Source of the DNA: CALAED01 sp937891035
GTDB taxonomy: Bacteria > Actinomycetota > Actinomycetes > Streptosporangiales > Streptosporangiaceae
Length of the DNA stretch: 19,652 nucleotides
Reading direction: 5' to 3'
Assembly: GCA_035642125.1 (NCBI GenBank)
Contig: DASQSZ010000437.1
Coordinates: 1 to 19,652 of the forward strand
Shown here in pieces: positions 13,136-19,652 of this stretch (the first letter of the stretch is position 1; each line of letters begins with the position of its first letter). The notes beneath the pieces were generated by a model. The model made no database searches, was not told where the DNA came from, and was given only the letters and a program-made list of their open reading frames with translations. Made by a program: the position numbers and the translations under genes.

Positions 13136-14932
13136 TTACTTGGCGTACATGGCCTCGACCTCTGCCGCGTAGTCCCGGAGCACGACGTTCCGCTTGATCT
13201 TCAGGGACGGCGTCAGGTGGCCGGATTCCTCGGTGAGGTCCTCGCCGAGGATGCGGTACTTCTTGATCGACTCTGCCCGGGAGACGCTGGCGTTGGCGCT
13301 TTGCACGGCGGAGTCGATGGCGGCGATGACGTCGGCGTCCTCGCGGGCCTGGGCCACGGTCATGTCCTCAGGCTTGCCGTTCGCCTTGGCCCACGGTCCG
13401 ATGCCCTCCGCGTCCAAGGTTATGAGGGCGCCGATGAAGGGCTTGCCGTCTCCCACCACGAGGCACTGGCTGACCAAGGCGTGGGCGCGGATCCTGTCTT
13501 CGAGTGGGGCGGGGGCGACGTTCTTGCCGGCGGCGGTGATGATGATCTCCTTCTTCCGGCCGGTGATCTTCAAGAACCCCTCATCGTCCAGGGAGCCGAT
13601 GTCGCCGGTGTGGAACCAGCCGTCCTCAAGCGCCTCCTTGGTGGCCCCCTCGTTGTGCCAGTAGCCGCGCAGGACGTTGACACCCTTGACCATCACCTCG
13701 CCGTCGTCGGCGATGCGCACCGCGACGCCCGGGAGCGGCCGGCCGACCGTGCCGATCTTGATGCGGCTCGGCAGGTTCACGGTGGCCGGCGCGGTCGTCT
13801 CGGTCAGGCCATAGCCTTCGAGGATCGTGATGCCCACCCCACGGAAGAAGTGGCCGAGCCGCTCGCCGAGCGCGGAACCGCCGGCCACGGCGTACGTGAC
13901 CTGGCCGCCGATGGCGGCCCGCAGCTTGCCGTAGACGAGCTTGTCGAACAGCAGGTGGCGGAGCCGGAGCGGCAGGCCGGGGCCGCCGGAGTCGAGGGCG
14001 CGGCTGTAGTCGACCGCGGTCGCGGCGGCGAGATGGAAGATCTTGCCTTTGCCCTCGGCCGTGGCCTTTTGCTCGGCGCCGTTGTAGACCTTCTCGAACA
14101 CTCGCGGCACCGCGAGCAAGAACGTCGGCCGGAACGACGCGAGGTCGGGCACCACGTCCGTGATGTCCGCCGTGTGCCCAAGCGTGACTCTGGACTCCAT
14201 GCACAACACCTGGATGAACCGGGCGAACACGTGCGCCAGCGGCAGGAAGAGCAGCGTGGAGCCGACGTCGAGCTCGACGACCTCGCGCAGCGCGCCCTCG
14301 TGGGCGTTCTGCGCGGTCCGCAGGAGGTTGCCGTGGGTGATCTCGCACCCCTTCGGCCGCCCCGTCGTGCCGGAGGTGTAGATGATCGTGGCGAGGTCGT
14401 CGAGGCCCAGCCCCGCCCGGCGTTCGGCGATCACGTCATCGCCGAGCCCCGCGCCCCGCTCGGTCAGCGTGGAGATGTCGCCGCGCTCGATGACCCATGT
14501 TTCGGTGTAGCCGGTCAGCCCCGCGCGGACCGACTCCAAGGTCGCCTCGTGCCGGTCGTTTTCCACGAACGCGGCCTTGGCGCCGGAGTCGCTGATGATC
14601 CACTCGATCTGCTCAGCGGAGGAGGTTTCATAGATCGGCACCGTGACGGCGCCGGCCGTCCAGATCGCGTAGTCGATGAGCGTCCACTCATATCTGGTCC
14701 GCGACATCAGGGCGACCCGGTCGCCCGCGCCGATGCCGGCGTCGGCCAGGCCCTTGGCCAGGCCGACGACCTCGCCCCAGAACGTGGTCGCCGACACGGG
14801 CCGCCAGCCGTCGCCGTTCTTGCGCCGGAAGAGGACGCGATCGGGATGCTCGGCCGCGTGGCGCGCGGGGGCGTCGGTGAGGTTGGCGGTGTCGGGAAGT
14901 TCCACCATCACGGGAACGCTGGACTCACGCAC
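13136..14932 (-). CDS. Long-chain fatty acid-CoA ligase (AMP-forming), FadD15-like
   Basis: Activates fatty acids with ATP and CoA to acyl-CoA through an acyl-adenylate. The 598 residues carry the family motifs in order: YETSSAEQIEWI, the nucleotide-binding loop IIYTSGTTGRPKGCEITHGNL, LPLAHVFARFIQ, VPRVFEKVYNGAEQ, EGYGLTETTAPATVN, GWFHTGDIGSLDDEGFLKITGRKKEIIITAAGKNVAP with the hinge and A10-type region, and SLKIKRNVVLRDYAAEVEAMY with the C-terminal catalytic Lys. The start MRESSVP resembles my memory of mycobacterial FadD15 (MREISVP), supporting the GTG at 14932, which has GAGGAGAA five bases upstream (14937-14944). Chain-length preference cannot be read. It is a single gene, divergent from cutC and convergent with the DUF4142 gene. 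Confidence 0.95.
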   Translation of the reverse strand: MRESSVPVMVELPDTANLTDAPARHAAEHPDRVLFRRKNGDGWRPVSATTFWGEVVGLAKGLADAGIGAGDRVALMSRTRYEWTLIDYAIWTAGAVTVPIYETSSAEQIEWIISDSGAKAAFVENDRHEATLESVRAGLTGYTETWVIERGDISTLTERGAGLGDDVIAERRAGLGLDDLATIIYTSGTTGRPKGCEITHGNLLRTAQNAHEGALREVVELDVGSTLLFLPLAHVFARFIQVLCMESRVTLGHTADITDVVPDLASFRPTFLLAVPRVFEKVYNGAEQKATAEGKGKIFHLAAATAVDYSRALDSGGPGLPLRLRHLLFDKLVYGKLRAAIGGQVTYAVAGGSALGERLGHFFRGVGITILEGYGLTETTAPATVNLPSRIKIGTVGRPLPGVAVRIADDGEVMVKGVNVLRGYWHNEGATKEALEDGWFHTGDIGSLDDEGFLKITGRKKEIIITAAGKNVAPAPLEDRIRAHALVSQCLVVGDGKPFIGALITLDAEGIGPWAKANGKPEDMTVAQAREDADVIAAIDSAVQSANASVSRAESIKKYRILGEDLTEESGHLTPSLKIKRNVVLRDYAAEVEAMYAK

Positions 14933-15070
14933 GACTTCTCCTCTTGAACGCGGCGACCATATTTCGGACGGACGCTACCGCGTTCGGCTACCGATGGGTA
15001 GTCATTGGGCTATTACGCCATTTCGCAATCCGCGCCATCCGAGTCTACGAAACCGTACGCTTGACCTGGG

Positions 15071-15126
15071 CAACCGGGGTAATTGGGGAGCCGGAGCCCG
15101 CACAACGGGGTAAACCGGGGGTAGGG
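15071..15126 (+). other. G-run-rich leader before cutC, with imperfect direct repeat
   Basis: CAACCGGGGTAATTGGGG (15071-15088) and CAACGGGGTAAACCGGGG (15103-15120) are imperfect 18-base repeats 32 bases apart. Together with the terminal GTAGGG they give G runs at 15076, 15085, 15107, 15117 and 15124, enough for a G-quadruplex in the plus strand or the mRNA. The last runs form the cutC ribosome binding site. A TTGACC (15061-15066) directly upstream resembles a -35 box, but no -10 is correctly spaced. Structure formation is a prediction only. Confidence 0.4.
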
Positions 15127-15798
15127 ATGCTGGAGATCATCGCGCTGGATGCCGCCGATGCCCGCGCGGCCGCCGACGGCGGCGCCGATCGGCTCGAGGT
15201 CGTCGCCGACATCGCCGCCGACGGGCTCACCCCGGATCCCGTCGTGGTGACGGAGATCCGCGCCGCCACCGACCTGCCGCTGCGCGTCATGCTACGGGCC
15301 AACGCCCGGTTCGGCGCGTCGACGCCCGAGATCGGGCGGTTGTGCCGCGCGGCCGAGGCGCTGGCCGAGGCGGGCGCCGACGGCTTCGTGTTCGGTTTTC
15401 TCGACGACGACGGGCACGTCGACATCGCGGCCACGGGCAAGCTCGTCCACGTCATCGCCCCGCTCCCATGGACCTTCCATCGGGCCGTCGACCACGCGGC
15501 CGATCCCGTCCAGGCGTGGCGGGCGGTACGGGACCTGGCGCCGGATGCCGTCCTCACGGCCGGGTCGCCGCGCGGCGTGGACGCCGGTGTCGAGATGCTG
15601 GTCCGGCGGGCGGCCGAGACGCCCGGTCTGGTGCTGGCCGGTGGTGGGCTGCGCCGCAAGCACGTGGCCTTGCTCGCCGCGGCGGGCGTGGGCGCCTTTC
15701 ACGTCGGGAGCGGCGTCCGGACCGACGGCTCGTGGGAGCGCCCGGTCAGCGCCGGCCTGGTCCGCGAATGGCGCGGCCTCGTCGCCGCTGCCGGTTAG
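15127..15798 (+). CDS. cutC: CutC-family protein (copper homeostasis annotation)
   Basis: A 223-residue TIM-barrel protein. Family features include LEIIALDAADARAAADGGADRLEVVADIAADGLTP, LRVMLRANARFG, GADGFVFGFLDDDGHVD, WTFHRAVDHAADP, DAVLTAGSPRGVDAGVEML and VLAGGGLRRKHVALLAAAGVGAFHVGSGVR. In most CutC proteins EVC and MIRPR replace the EVV and MLRAN seen here, so it belongs to a somewhat divergent actinobacterial branch. The copper role rests on old E. coli genetics and has been questioned; the enzymatic activity is uncertain. The start is the ATG at 15127, with GGGGGTAGGG directly upstream. The reading frame is open further upstream, but that part lacks gene-like codon use. It is alone on its strand between fadD (divergent) and the metallophosphoesterase gene 61 bases downstream. 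Confidence 0.88.
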   Translation: MLEIIALDAADARAAADGGADRLEVVADIAADGLTPDPVVVTEIRAATDLPLRVMLRANARFGASTPEIGRLCRAAEALAEAGADGFVFGFLDDDGHVDIAATGKLVHVIAPLPWTFHRAVDHAADPVQAWRAVRDLAPDAVLTAGSPRGVDAGVEMLVRRAAETPGLVLAGGGLRRKHVALLAAAGVGAFHVGSGVRTDGSWERPVSAGLVREWRGLVAAAG

Positions 15799-15802
15799 CG
15801 AG

Positions 15803-15817
15803 GCCGGCGGAGCCGGC
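15803..15817 (+). terminator. Weak hairpin after cutC
   Basis: GCCGGC (15803-15808) and GCCGGC (15812-15817) can pair around a three-base loop five bases after the cutC stop codon. No U run follows, so if it terminates transcription it is a GC-only hairpin of the kind common in actinobacteria. It lies in GAGCG-type low-complexity sequence and could be incidental. Confidence 0.25.
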
Positions 15818-15845
15818 GAGCGAATAGATGACGGAACAGGCCGGT

Positions 15846-15851
15846 TAATGT
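15846..15851 (+). promoter_or_regulatory. Candidate -10 element (TAATGT) for the metallophosphoesterase
   Basis: TAATGT stands eight bases before the ATG at 15860 in a short AT-rich island (TTAATGTGGTGAATTATG) that contrasts with its surroundings. No ribosome binding site is present, so a leaderless transcript is likely. Confidence 0.4.
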
Positions 15852-15859
15852 GGTGAATT

Positions 15860-16627
15860 ATGCGAGTTCACGTGGTGAGTGATGTCCACGGCCGGGTGGA
15901 CGCCCTCGCCAAGGCCGGCGACGGCGCGGACGCTTTGATCTGCCTCGGCGATCTCATCCTCTTCGTCGACTACGCCGACCATCGGCAGGGCATTTTCGCC
16001 GAGCTCTTCGGTCCCGAGAACGCGGGGATCTTCATCTCGCTGCGCACCCAGCGGCGGTTCGACGAGGCGCGGCGGTTCTCCCAACGGCTGTGGAGCTCAC
16101 TCGAAGGTGACGCGTGGTCGCACATCGAGCGGGCCGTGCGCCGCCAGTACGCCGATCTGTTCGCCGCCATGCCGGTCCCGGCGTACCTCACCTACGGCAA
16201 CGTCGACATCCCGGCCATGTGGGGGGAGCACCTGCGTGCCGGGCACCGCGTGCTGGACGGCGAGACCGTGGAGATCGGCGGGCTCACCTTCGGTTTCGTC
16301 GGCGGCGGGCTGCGCACGGAGTACCGGACCCCCTACGAGATCGACGACGACGCCTACGCGGCGAAGGTGGCCGCCGTCGGGGCCGTCGACGTCCTGTGCT
16401 GTCACATCCCGCCCGCCGTCCCCGAATTGCTGTACGACACGGTGGCGCGCCGCTTCGAGCGGGGGAGCGAGGCCGTCCTGGCCACGATCCGCGAAACGCA
16501 GCCGCGCTATGTGTTGTTCGGGCACGTGCATCAGCCGCTGATCGGACGCGCACGCATCGGTCGCACCGAGTGCGTCAACGTTGGGCATTTCCGTGCCAAG
16601 GGCGAGCCGTACGTGCTGCACTGCTGA
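15860..16627 (+). CDS. Calcineurin-like metallophosphoesterase
   Basis: A 255-residue cytosolic two-metal phosphoesterase. The five conserved blocks are present: SDVHG (D8, H10), CLGDL (D31), LTYGNVDIP (the GN block), VLCCHIPP, and FGHVHQPLIG near residue 220. An insertion between blocks two and three (residues about 40-100, FAELFGPENAGIFISLRTQRRFDEA...) is characteristic of an actinobacterial subgroup. Substrate is unknown; cyclic nucleotides or phospho-proteins are possible. The ATG has no Shine-Dalgarno sequence but a -10-like box eight bases upstream. It is followed 72 bases later by the SRPBCC gene on the same strand. Confidence 0.92.
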   Translation: MRVHVVSDVHGRVDALAKAGDGADALICLGDLILFVDYADHRQGIFAELFGPENAGIFISLRTQRRFDEARRFSQRLWSSLEGDAWSHIERAVRRQYADLFAAMPVPAYLTYGNVDIPAMWGEHLRAGHRVLDGETVEIGGLTFGFVGGGLRTEYRTPYEIDDDAYAAKVAAVGAVDVLCCHIPPAVPELLYDTVARRFERGSEAVLATIRETQPRYVLFGHVHQPLIGRARIGRTECVNVGHFRAKGEPYVLHC

Positions 16628-16699
16628 CGATCGTGCTGAAGCGAGCCGCCGAAAATGGATACGCTCCGCCGTGGGCATGGAGTACGGAGGTAAGCGCCG

Positions 16700-17137
16700 A
16701 TGGCGGACCGCACGAGTTCCAGCATCACGATCAACTCCGGCAAGTCCGCGGTCATGACCGCCATCGCCGACTTCGCCGCGTACCCGACATGGGCGGAGGG
16801 GGTCACGTCGGCAGAGGTCTTGTCCACCGGCGCCGACGACCGGGCCGACCGCGTCAAGATCACCCTCGAGGCCGGGCCGATCAAAGACAGCTACGTGCTT
16901 GCCTACACCTGGGACGGCGATGACGCCGTCCAGTGGGATCTCGCTGAGCGCGGGAAGGTCGTCACCGGCATGTCCGGGTCATACCGGCTGGCCGCCGGCG
17001 TCGGCGCCGGCACCGACGTGACCTACGAACTCGCCGTGGACGTGGCGATGCCGATGCTCGGGCTGCTCAAGCGCAGGGCGGAAAAGATGATCATCGAGGC
17101 CGCCCTCAAAGGGCTCAAGCGCCACGTCGAGCGCTGA
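16700..17137 (+). CDS. SRPBCC-fold (START/cyclase-like) lipid- or polyketide-binding protein
   Basis: A 145-residue protein with the helix-grip fold: SSSITINSGKSAVMTAIADFAAYPTWAEGVTSAEVLS at the start, DRVKITLEAGPIKDSYVLAYTWDGDDAVQWDLAE in the sheet, and the long C-terminal helix LLKRRAEKMIIEAALKGLKRHVER. Members bind hydrophobic ligands; some act as aromatases or cyclases in polyketide synthesis, but nothing here suggests a biosynthetic cluster, so a housekeeping ligand-binding role is more likely. I recall a similar gene close to glucokinase in Streptomyces. The start is the ATG at 16700 with GGAGG (16686-16690) about nine bases upstream. Confidence 0.85.
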   Translation: MADRTSSSITINSGKSAVMTAIADFAAYPTWAEGVTSAEVLSTGADDRADRVKITLEAGPIKDSYVLAYTWDGDDAVQWDLAERGKVVTGMSGSYRLAAGVGAGTDVTYELAVDVAMPMLGLLKRRAEKMIIEAALKGLKRHVER

Positions 17138-17147
17138 CCGGCGATCA

Positions 17148-17280
17148 CCGATGTCCACAATGTCCGATCTTCGGGCGATGCCCCCGGTCGCCCTGACCGC
17201 CTATGGCCACGCCGGCTCGGGCCCGCACAAGCCCTGGACAGACCCGGGGTCGGCCCGCGGCCGTCCACTTAGGACATCGG
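17148..17280. repeat. Nine-base inverted repeat flanking the gap before the CxxCxxC gene
   Basis: CCGATGTCC (17148-17156) and its exact reverse complement GGACATCGG (17272-17280) bracket most of the 195-base gap between the SRPBCC gene and the next gene. ATGTCC recurs at 17160-17165. The arms are 115 bases apart, so a long-range hairpin or a pair of protein-binding sites is possible; the length is also compatible with chance. Confidence 0.35.
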
Positions 17281-17318
17281 GTAGACAGAACGGTACGGTT
17301 CCACGCCGGACGACAAGG

Positions 17319-17324
17319 TAGATG
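17319..17324 (+). promoter_or_regulatory. Candidate -10 element (TAGATG) for the CxxCxxC gene
   Basis: TAGATG lies eight bases before the ATG at 17333 and no purine-rich ribosome binding site is visible, again the spacing of a leaderless message. Match to the -10 consensus is only moderate. Confidence 0.3.
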
Positions 17325-17332
17325 ATGTTCTC

Positions 17333-17668
17333 ATGACCGATCAGCCAGGGTACGTCCTCGAAGAGGCGGCCAAGCTCTTCGAAACGTTGCGGCGGATGCG
17401 CTCCACCGGGAGACCGGCGCCCGACGACGTGTGGGCGGAGGCCACTCGGGATCCGGCGCCGGGCTTGGCCACCGGCGCGCCGGAGTGCCGCTACTGCCCG
17501 ATCTGCCGGACCATCGCGGCCGCTCGCCACTCCGGGCCCGATGTCGCCGATCACATGACCCACGCCGGTCTGGCGCTGATCGCCGCGTTCCGCGAGACGG
17601 TGGCGGCCTACCAGCGGACCCGGCCGCCGCGTCGCGAGACCGATGACGATACGGCCGGCGTCGGCTGA
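17333..17668 (+). CDS. Small CxxCxxC protein upstream of glucokinase
   Basis: A 111-residue soluble protein without a recognised domain name. An N-terminal amphipathic helix (YVLEEAAKLFETLRRM) leads to GAPECRYCPICRTIAAARH with C52, C55, C58 and H66, a possible zinc knuckle. A second helix (DVADHMTHAGLALIAAFRETVAAYQRT) carries H74 and H77. The CPIC motif and its position beside glucokinase recall short actinobacterial proteins I have seen annotated as hypothetical. Redox activity is not indicated, since there is no thioredoxin fold around the cysteines. It stops 96 bases before the glkA start on the same strand; a regulatory or partner role is speculation. Confidence 0.75.
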   Translation: MTDQPGYVLEEAAKLFETLRRMRSTGRPAPDDVWAEATRDPAPGLATGAPECRYCPICRTIAAARHSGPDVADHMTHAGLALIAAFRETVAAYQRTRPPRRETDDDTAGVG

Positions 17669-17764
17669 GTTCGAAGACGGCCCGTGCCAAAGAGCCGGCC
17701 GGCCGCGTGGACCTGGTGTGAGGGCGCGCCCGGGTGGCCGCGCGGACGCGAGGAGGGCATGTTC

Positions 17765-18709
17765 ATGGCGCTGACCATCGGCGTGGACGTCGGTGGCACC
17801 AAGGTGGCCGCCGGGGTGGTCGACGACTGTGGGCAGATCATCGAGAAGGTCCGGCGCCGCACGCCGTCGACCAGCCCGCAGGAGACGGCCGAGGTCATCG
17901 TCGAGGTCGTCGACCTGCTCAAGGGCAAGTTCGAAGACATCGAGGCGGTCGGCCTCGGCGCGGCCGGGTTCGTCGACGAGACCAGGGCCGTCGTGCAGTT
18001 CGCCCCCAACCTCGCCTGGCGCCAAGAGCCACTCAAAAAGGACGTCGAGGCGCGGGTCGGCCTGCCGGTCATCGTCGAGAACGACGCCAACGCCACGGCC
18101 TGGGGCGAGGCGAAGTTCGGCGCCGGCCGCGGCGAGGACTACCTGATCCTCGTCGCCCTCGGCACCGGCATCGGCGGCGGGATCATCATCGGCGGCGAGC
18201 TGTACCGCGGCAGGTTCGGCATCGGCGGCGAGTTCGGCCACTATCGCGTGGTGCCCGACGGCCGCCGCTGCGGCTGCGGCAACCGGGGATGCTGGGAGCA
18301 GTACGCGAGCGGCAACGCCCTCGTCCTCGAAGCGCGTGAGTTCGCCCGGGTGGCGCCGGCCATGGCCGGCCGCCTGCTCGAACTCGGTGGCGGCCGGCCC
18401 GAGGGCATCAGCGGTCCCGAGGTGACCCAGGCCGCCAGGGAGGGCGACCAGGCCGCGCTCGAGTGCTTCCGCACGGTCGCCGGGTGGGTGGGACAGGGCC
18501 TCGCCGACCTCGCCGCCGTCCTCGACCCCGGCGCGTTCGTCATCGGCGGCGGACTGTCGGCGGCGGGCGACCTGCTGCTCGAGCCGGTGCGGGTGGCCTA
18601 CGAGCGCGCCCTGACCGGCCACGGCCACCGGCCGGTCGCGGACATCCGCATCGCCGAGCTGGGCCCGGACGCGGGCATCGTCGGCGCCGCCGATCTCGCC
18701 AGGATGTGA
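17765..18709 (+). CDS. glkA: ROK-family glucokinase
   Basis: Phosphorylates glucose to glucose 6-phosphate with ATP in the cytosol. The 314 residues carry the ATP-binding DVGGTKVAAGVV (8-19), IEAVGLGAAGFVD, the catalytic ENDANATAWGE segment, LGTGIGGGIIIGGELYRGRFGIGGEFGH with H159, and the ROK zinc-binding CGCGNRGCWEQYASG (C169, C171, C176). The sequence resembles my memory of Streptomyces coelicolor GlkA (SCO2126) along its whole length. In streptomycetes GlkA is also central to carbon catabolite repression; whether that holds here is unknown. I chose the ATG at 17765 because GAGGAGGG (17750-17757) is then seven bases upstream; an ATG at 17759 adds two residues but sits too close to that site. 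The next gene starts seven bases after the stop. Confidence 0.95.
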   Translation: MALTIGVDVGGTKVAAGVVDDCGQIIEKVRRRTPSTSPQETAEVIVEVVDLLKGKFEDIEAVGLGAAGFVDETRAVVQFAPNLAWRQEPLKKDVEARVGLPVIVENDANATAWGEAKFGAGRGEDYLILVALGTGIGGGIIIGGELYRGRFGIGGEFGHYRVVPDGRRCGCGNRGCWEQYASGNALVLEAREFARVAPAMAGRLLELGGGRPEGISGPEVTQAAREGDQAALECFRTVAGWVGQGLADLAAVLDPGAFVIGGGLSAAGDLLLEPVRVAYERALTGHGHRPVADIRIAELGPDAGIVGAADLARM

Positions 18710-18716
18710 GCCCCAG

Positions 18717-19421
18717 GTGCCGCGGATCCGGCTGCTCAGCTACAACCTGAGGTCGCTGCGCGGCGACCGGAACGCGCTGGTCCGGACCATCCGCGGGCTG
18801 CGGCCGGACATCGCCTGCCTCCAAGAGGTGCCGCGGTTCTTCGGTCGGCGCGAGAAGATCGGCGGCCTGGCCCAGCGGTGCGGTCTGGATGTGGCGGCGG
18901 GCCGGCGGACCGCCGGGCTGGCCATCCTCACCGGTCCGGCCGTACGGGTTTTGCACCGCGAATACCGGCTGCTGACTCGGGTGCCCAGGCTGCACCGCCG
19001 GGCGGTCGCGCTGACCGTCGTCGAGATCGGCGGAGCCCGGCTGGTGGCGGCCAGCACACACCTCGATCTCCGCGACGGTCCGCGCCTCGCGCACGCCGGG
19101 CAGGTGCTGTCGGTGGTCGGCCGGCTGCGCCTCGCCTACGACGCGCCCGCCGTCCTCGCCGGCGATATCAATGAGCCGCCGGGCGGCGCGGCCTGGACGC
19201 TGCTCGCCCGGCCGTTCCCGGACGCGCACGCGATCGCGCCGGCGGGGGACGCGGCCACGTTCTCCGCCGCCGACCCGCGACGGCGCATCGACGGCGTGTT
19301 CGCCGATCCCCAGATCCGCGTGCTCGGCTGCGGGGTGCCGGCCGAGCCCGGCCACAGCGGGGACTACGCGCTCGCCACCGACCATCGGCCCGTCCTCGCC
19401 GAGCTTGAGCTCGCCGGATAG
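18717..19421 (+). CDS. Endonuclease/exonuclease/phosphatase-family protein
   Basis: A 234-residue hydrolase of the EEP (DNase I-like) superfamily. The catalytic blocks are all present: LLSYNLRSL (Asn), ACLQEVPRF (the metal-binding Glu), AASTHLDLRDGPR (His), AVLAGDINEPPGG (Asp and Asn), RIDGVFADP (Asp) and ATDHRPVLAEL (the terminal Asp-His). Members cleave DNA, RNA or phosphoesters of lipids and sugars; the substrate is not evident, and no signal peptide is visible, so it acts in the cytosol. The start is the GTG at 18717, seven bases after the glkA stop, probably translated by coupling as there is no strong ribosome binding site. Co-expression with glucokinase is likely. Confidence 0.9.
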   Translation: MPRIRLLSYNLRSLRGDRNALVRTIRGLRPDIACLQEVPRFFGRREKIGGLAQRCGLDVAAGRRTAGLAILTGPAVRVLHREYRLLTRVPRLHRRAVALTVVEIGGARLVAASTHLDLRDGPRLAHAGQVLSVVGRLRLAYDAPAVLAGDINEPPGGAAWTLLARPFPDAHAIAPAGDAATFSAADPRRRIDGVFADPQIRVLGCGVPAEPGHSGDYALATDHRPVLAELELAG

Positions 19422-19585
19422 GTGCGTGCCCGGGCAAAAAGCACCGATGCGTCCGTACGAAGAGCCAAAAACAGGCATATTGCGGTGTGCCCGCCGCTAA
19501 AGTCCGTGGATCAGGTGGACGCGCTCCGCGCAGGCGCGGCCGCGAGGTCGGCTACTCGGACTCTCGAAAGCATGGGTGACCCGCG

Positions 19586-19652
19586 ATGAGCGTGTTCGGG
19601 GTGGACTATGCCTGGGGCCGTCCGGGTACGACCGCGCTGCGGCGGGCGGGCG
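19586..19652 (+). CDS. DUF1906 (Rv2525c-like, glycoside-hydrolase-like) protein, N-terminal fragment
   Basis: Only 22 codons lie in the window: SVFGVDYAWGRPGTTALRRAG after the Met. The GVDYAWGRP start with a following basic helix is the first strand and helix of the TIM-barrel DUF1906 family, typified by mycobacterial Rv2525c. This copy begins at once with the domain and has no export signal, so it is probably cytosolic or non-classically exported. The ATG at 19586 is preceded by GGGTGA six bases upstream. The 164-base gap before it contains nothing I can name; an A-rich stretch near 19436-19470 may belong to a promoter. The fragment is short, so the assignment is moderate. Confidence 0.65.
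   Translation, partial: MSVFGVDYAWGRPGTTALRRAG

Noticed and set aside
13217..14947. Long plus-strand open frame (576 codons) opposite the acyl-CoA synthetase gene
   Set aside because: It is the antisense shadow of fadD; high GC leaves long antisense frames open, and its product is low-complexity Asp/Gly/Arg/Val sequence without domains.
16700..17137. SRPBCC protein as a sign of a polyketide gene cluster
   Set aside because: No synthase, carrier protein or tailoring gene is nearby; the neighbourhood is housekeeping.
17333..17668. CPIC motif as a thioredoxin-type active site
   Set aside because: The surrounding sequence has no thioredoxin-fold strands and no cis-proline; the three cysteines look like a metal site.

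Overview
This window is high-GC, gene-dense actinobacterial chromosome. Third codon positions are almost all G or C, GTG and TTG starts are common, and several genes appear to be leaderless. Protein content and gene order (ctaE next to trpD; an AsnC-type ligand-binding protein, a rhomboid, an exonuclease/GIY-YIG fusion, an NYN protein, a cell-wall hydrolase, a PimB-like glycosyltransferase, FadD, then a SRPBCC protein and glucokinase) match the conserved trpD-to-glkA neighbourhood I recall from Streptomyces and its relatives. The overall character suggests Streptosporangiales or a related order. That placement is inference. I see no insertion sequence, prophage, CRISPR array, tRNA or rRNA gene; this is core chromosome rather than an island.

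Layout. Positions 1-113 hold the N-terminus of cytochrome c oxidase subunit III, on the minus strand and running off the left edge. Divergent from it are a degenerate receiver-domain protein (278-706) and trpD (743-1795). Three minus-strand genes follow: an AsnC/Lrp ligand-binding-only protein, a rhomboid protease, and a DEDDh exonuclease fused to a UvrC-like GIY-YIG nuclease. Divergent from those is a coiled-coil NYN ribonuclease-like protein (5131-6465), then a very small four-cysteine protein (6666-6881).

Positions 6882-7598 form the only long stretch without a confident gene. In order it holds a short reading frame of unusually gene-like codon use ending at 7044, a strong terminator hairpin (7064-7110), about 340 bases of unexplained leader, and a clear ydaO/yuaA-type cyclic di-AMP riboswitch (about 7455-7591). 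The riboswitch sits directly in front of a secreted CHAP-domain cell-wall hydrolase (7599-8486). A compact plus-strand cluster follows: a peptidase-MA-like membrane protease, an M48 CAAX-type membrane protease and a PimB-type GT4 mannosyltransferase, then a DUF4142 exported protein preceded by a sharp palindrome.

The right third holds a long-chain acyl-CoA synthetase (minus strand), a CutC protein behind a G-run-rich leader, a metallophosphoesterase, a SRPBCC protein, a small CxxCxxC protein, glucokinase of the ROK family (glkA), an endonuclease/exonuclease/phosphatase-family protein, and the first 22 codons of a DUF1906 (Rv2525c-like) protein cut by the right edge.

Functionally, the centre of the window is about the cell envelope: a c-di-AMP-controlled peptidoglycan hydrolase, membrane proteases and lipid mannosylation. 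The flanks are housekeeping: respiration, tryptophan synthesis, DNA repair, lipid activation and glucose phosphorylation. The items most worth a second look are the riboswitch-hydrolase pair with its long leader, a histidine-every-third-residue segment in that hydrolase, the short high-GC3 reading frame before the terminator, the UvrC-like cysteine set in the nuclease fusion, the degenerate receiver upstream of trpD, and the palindrome before the DUF4142 gene.
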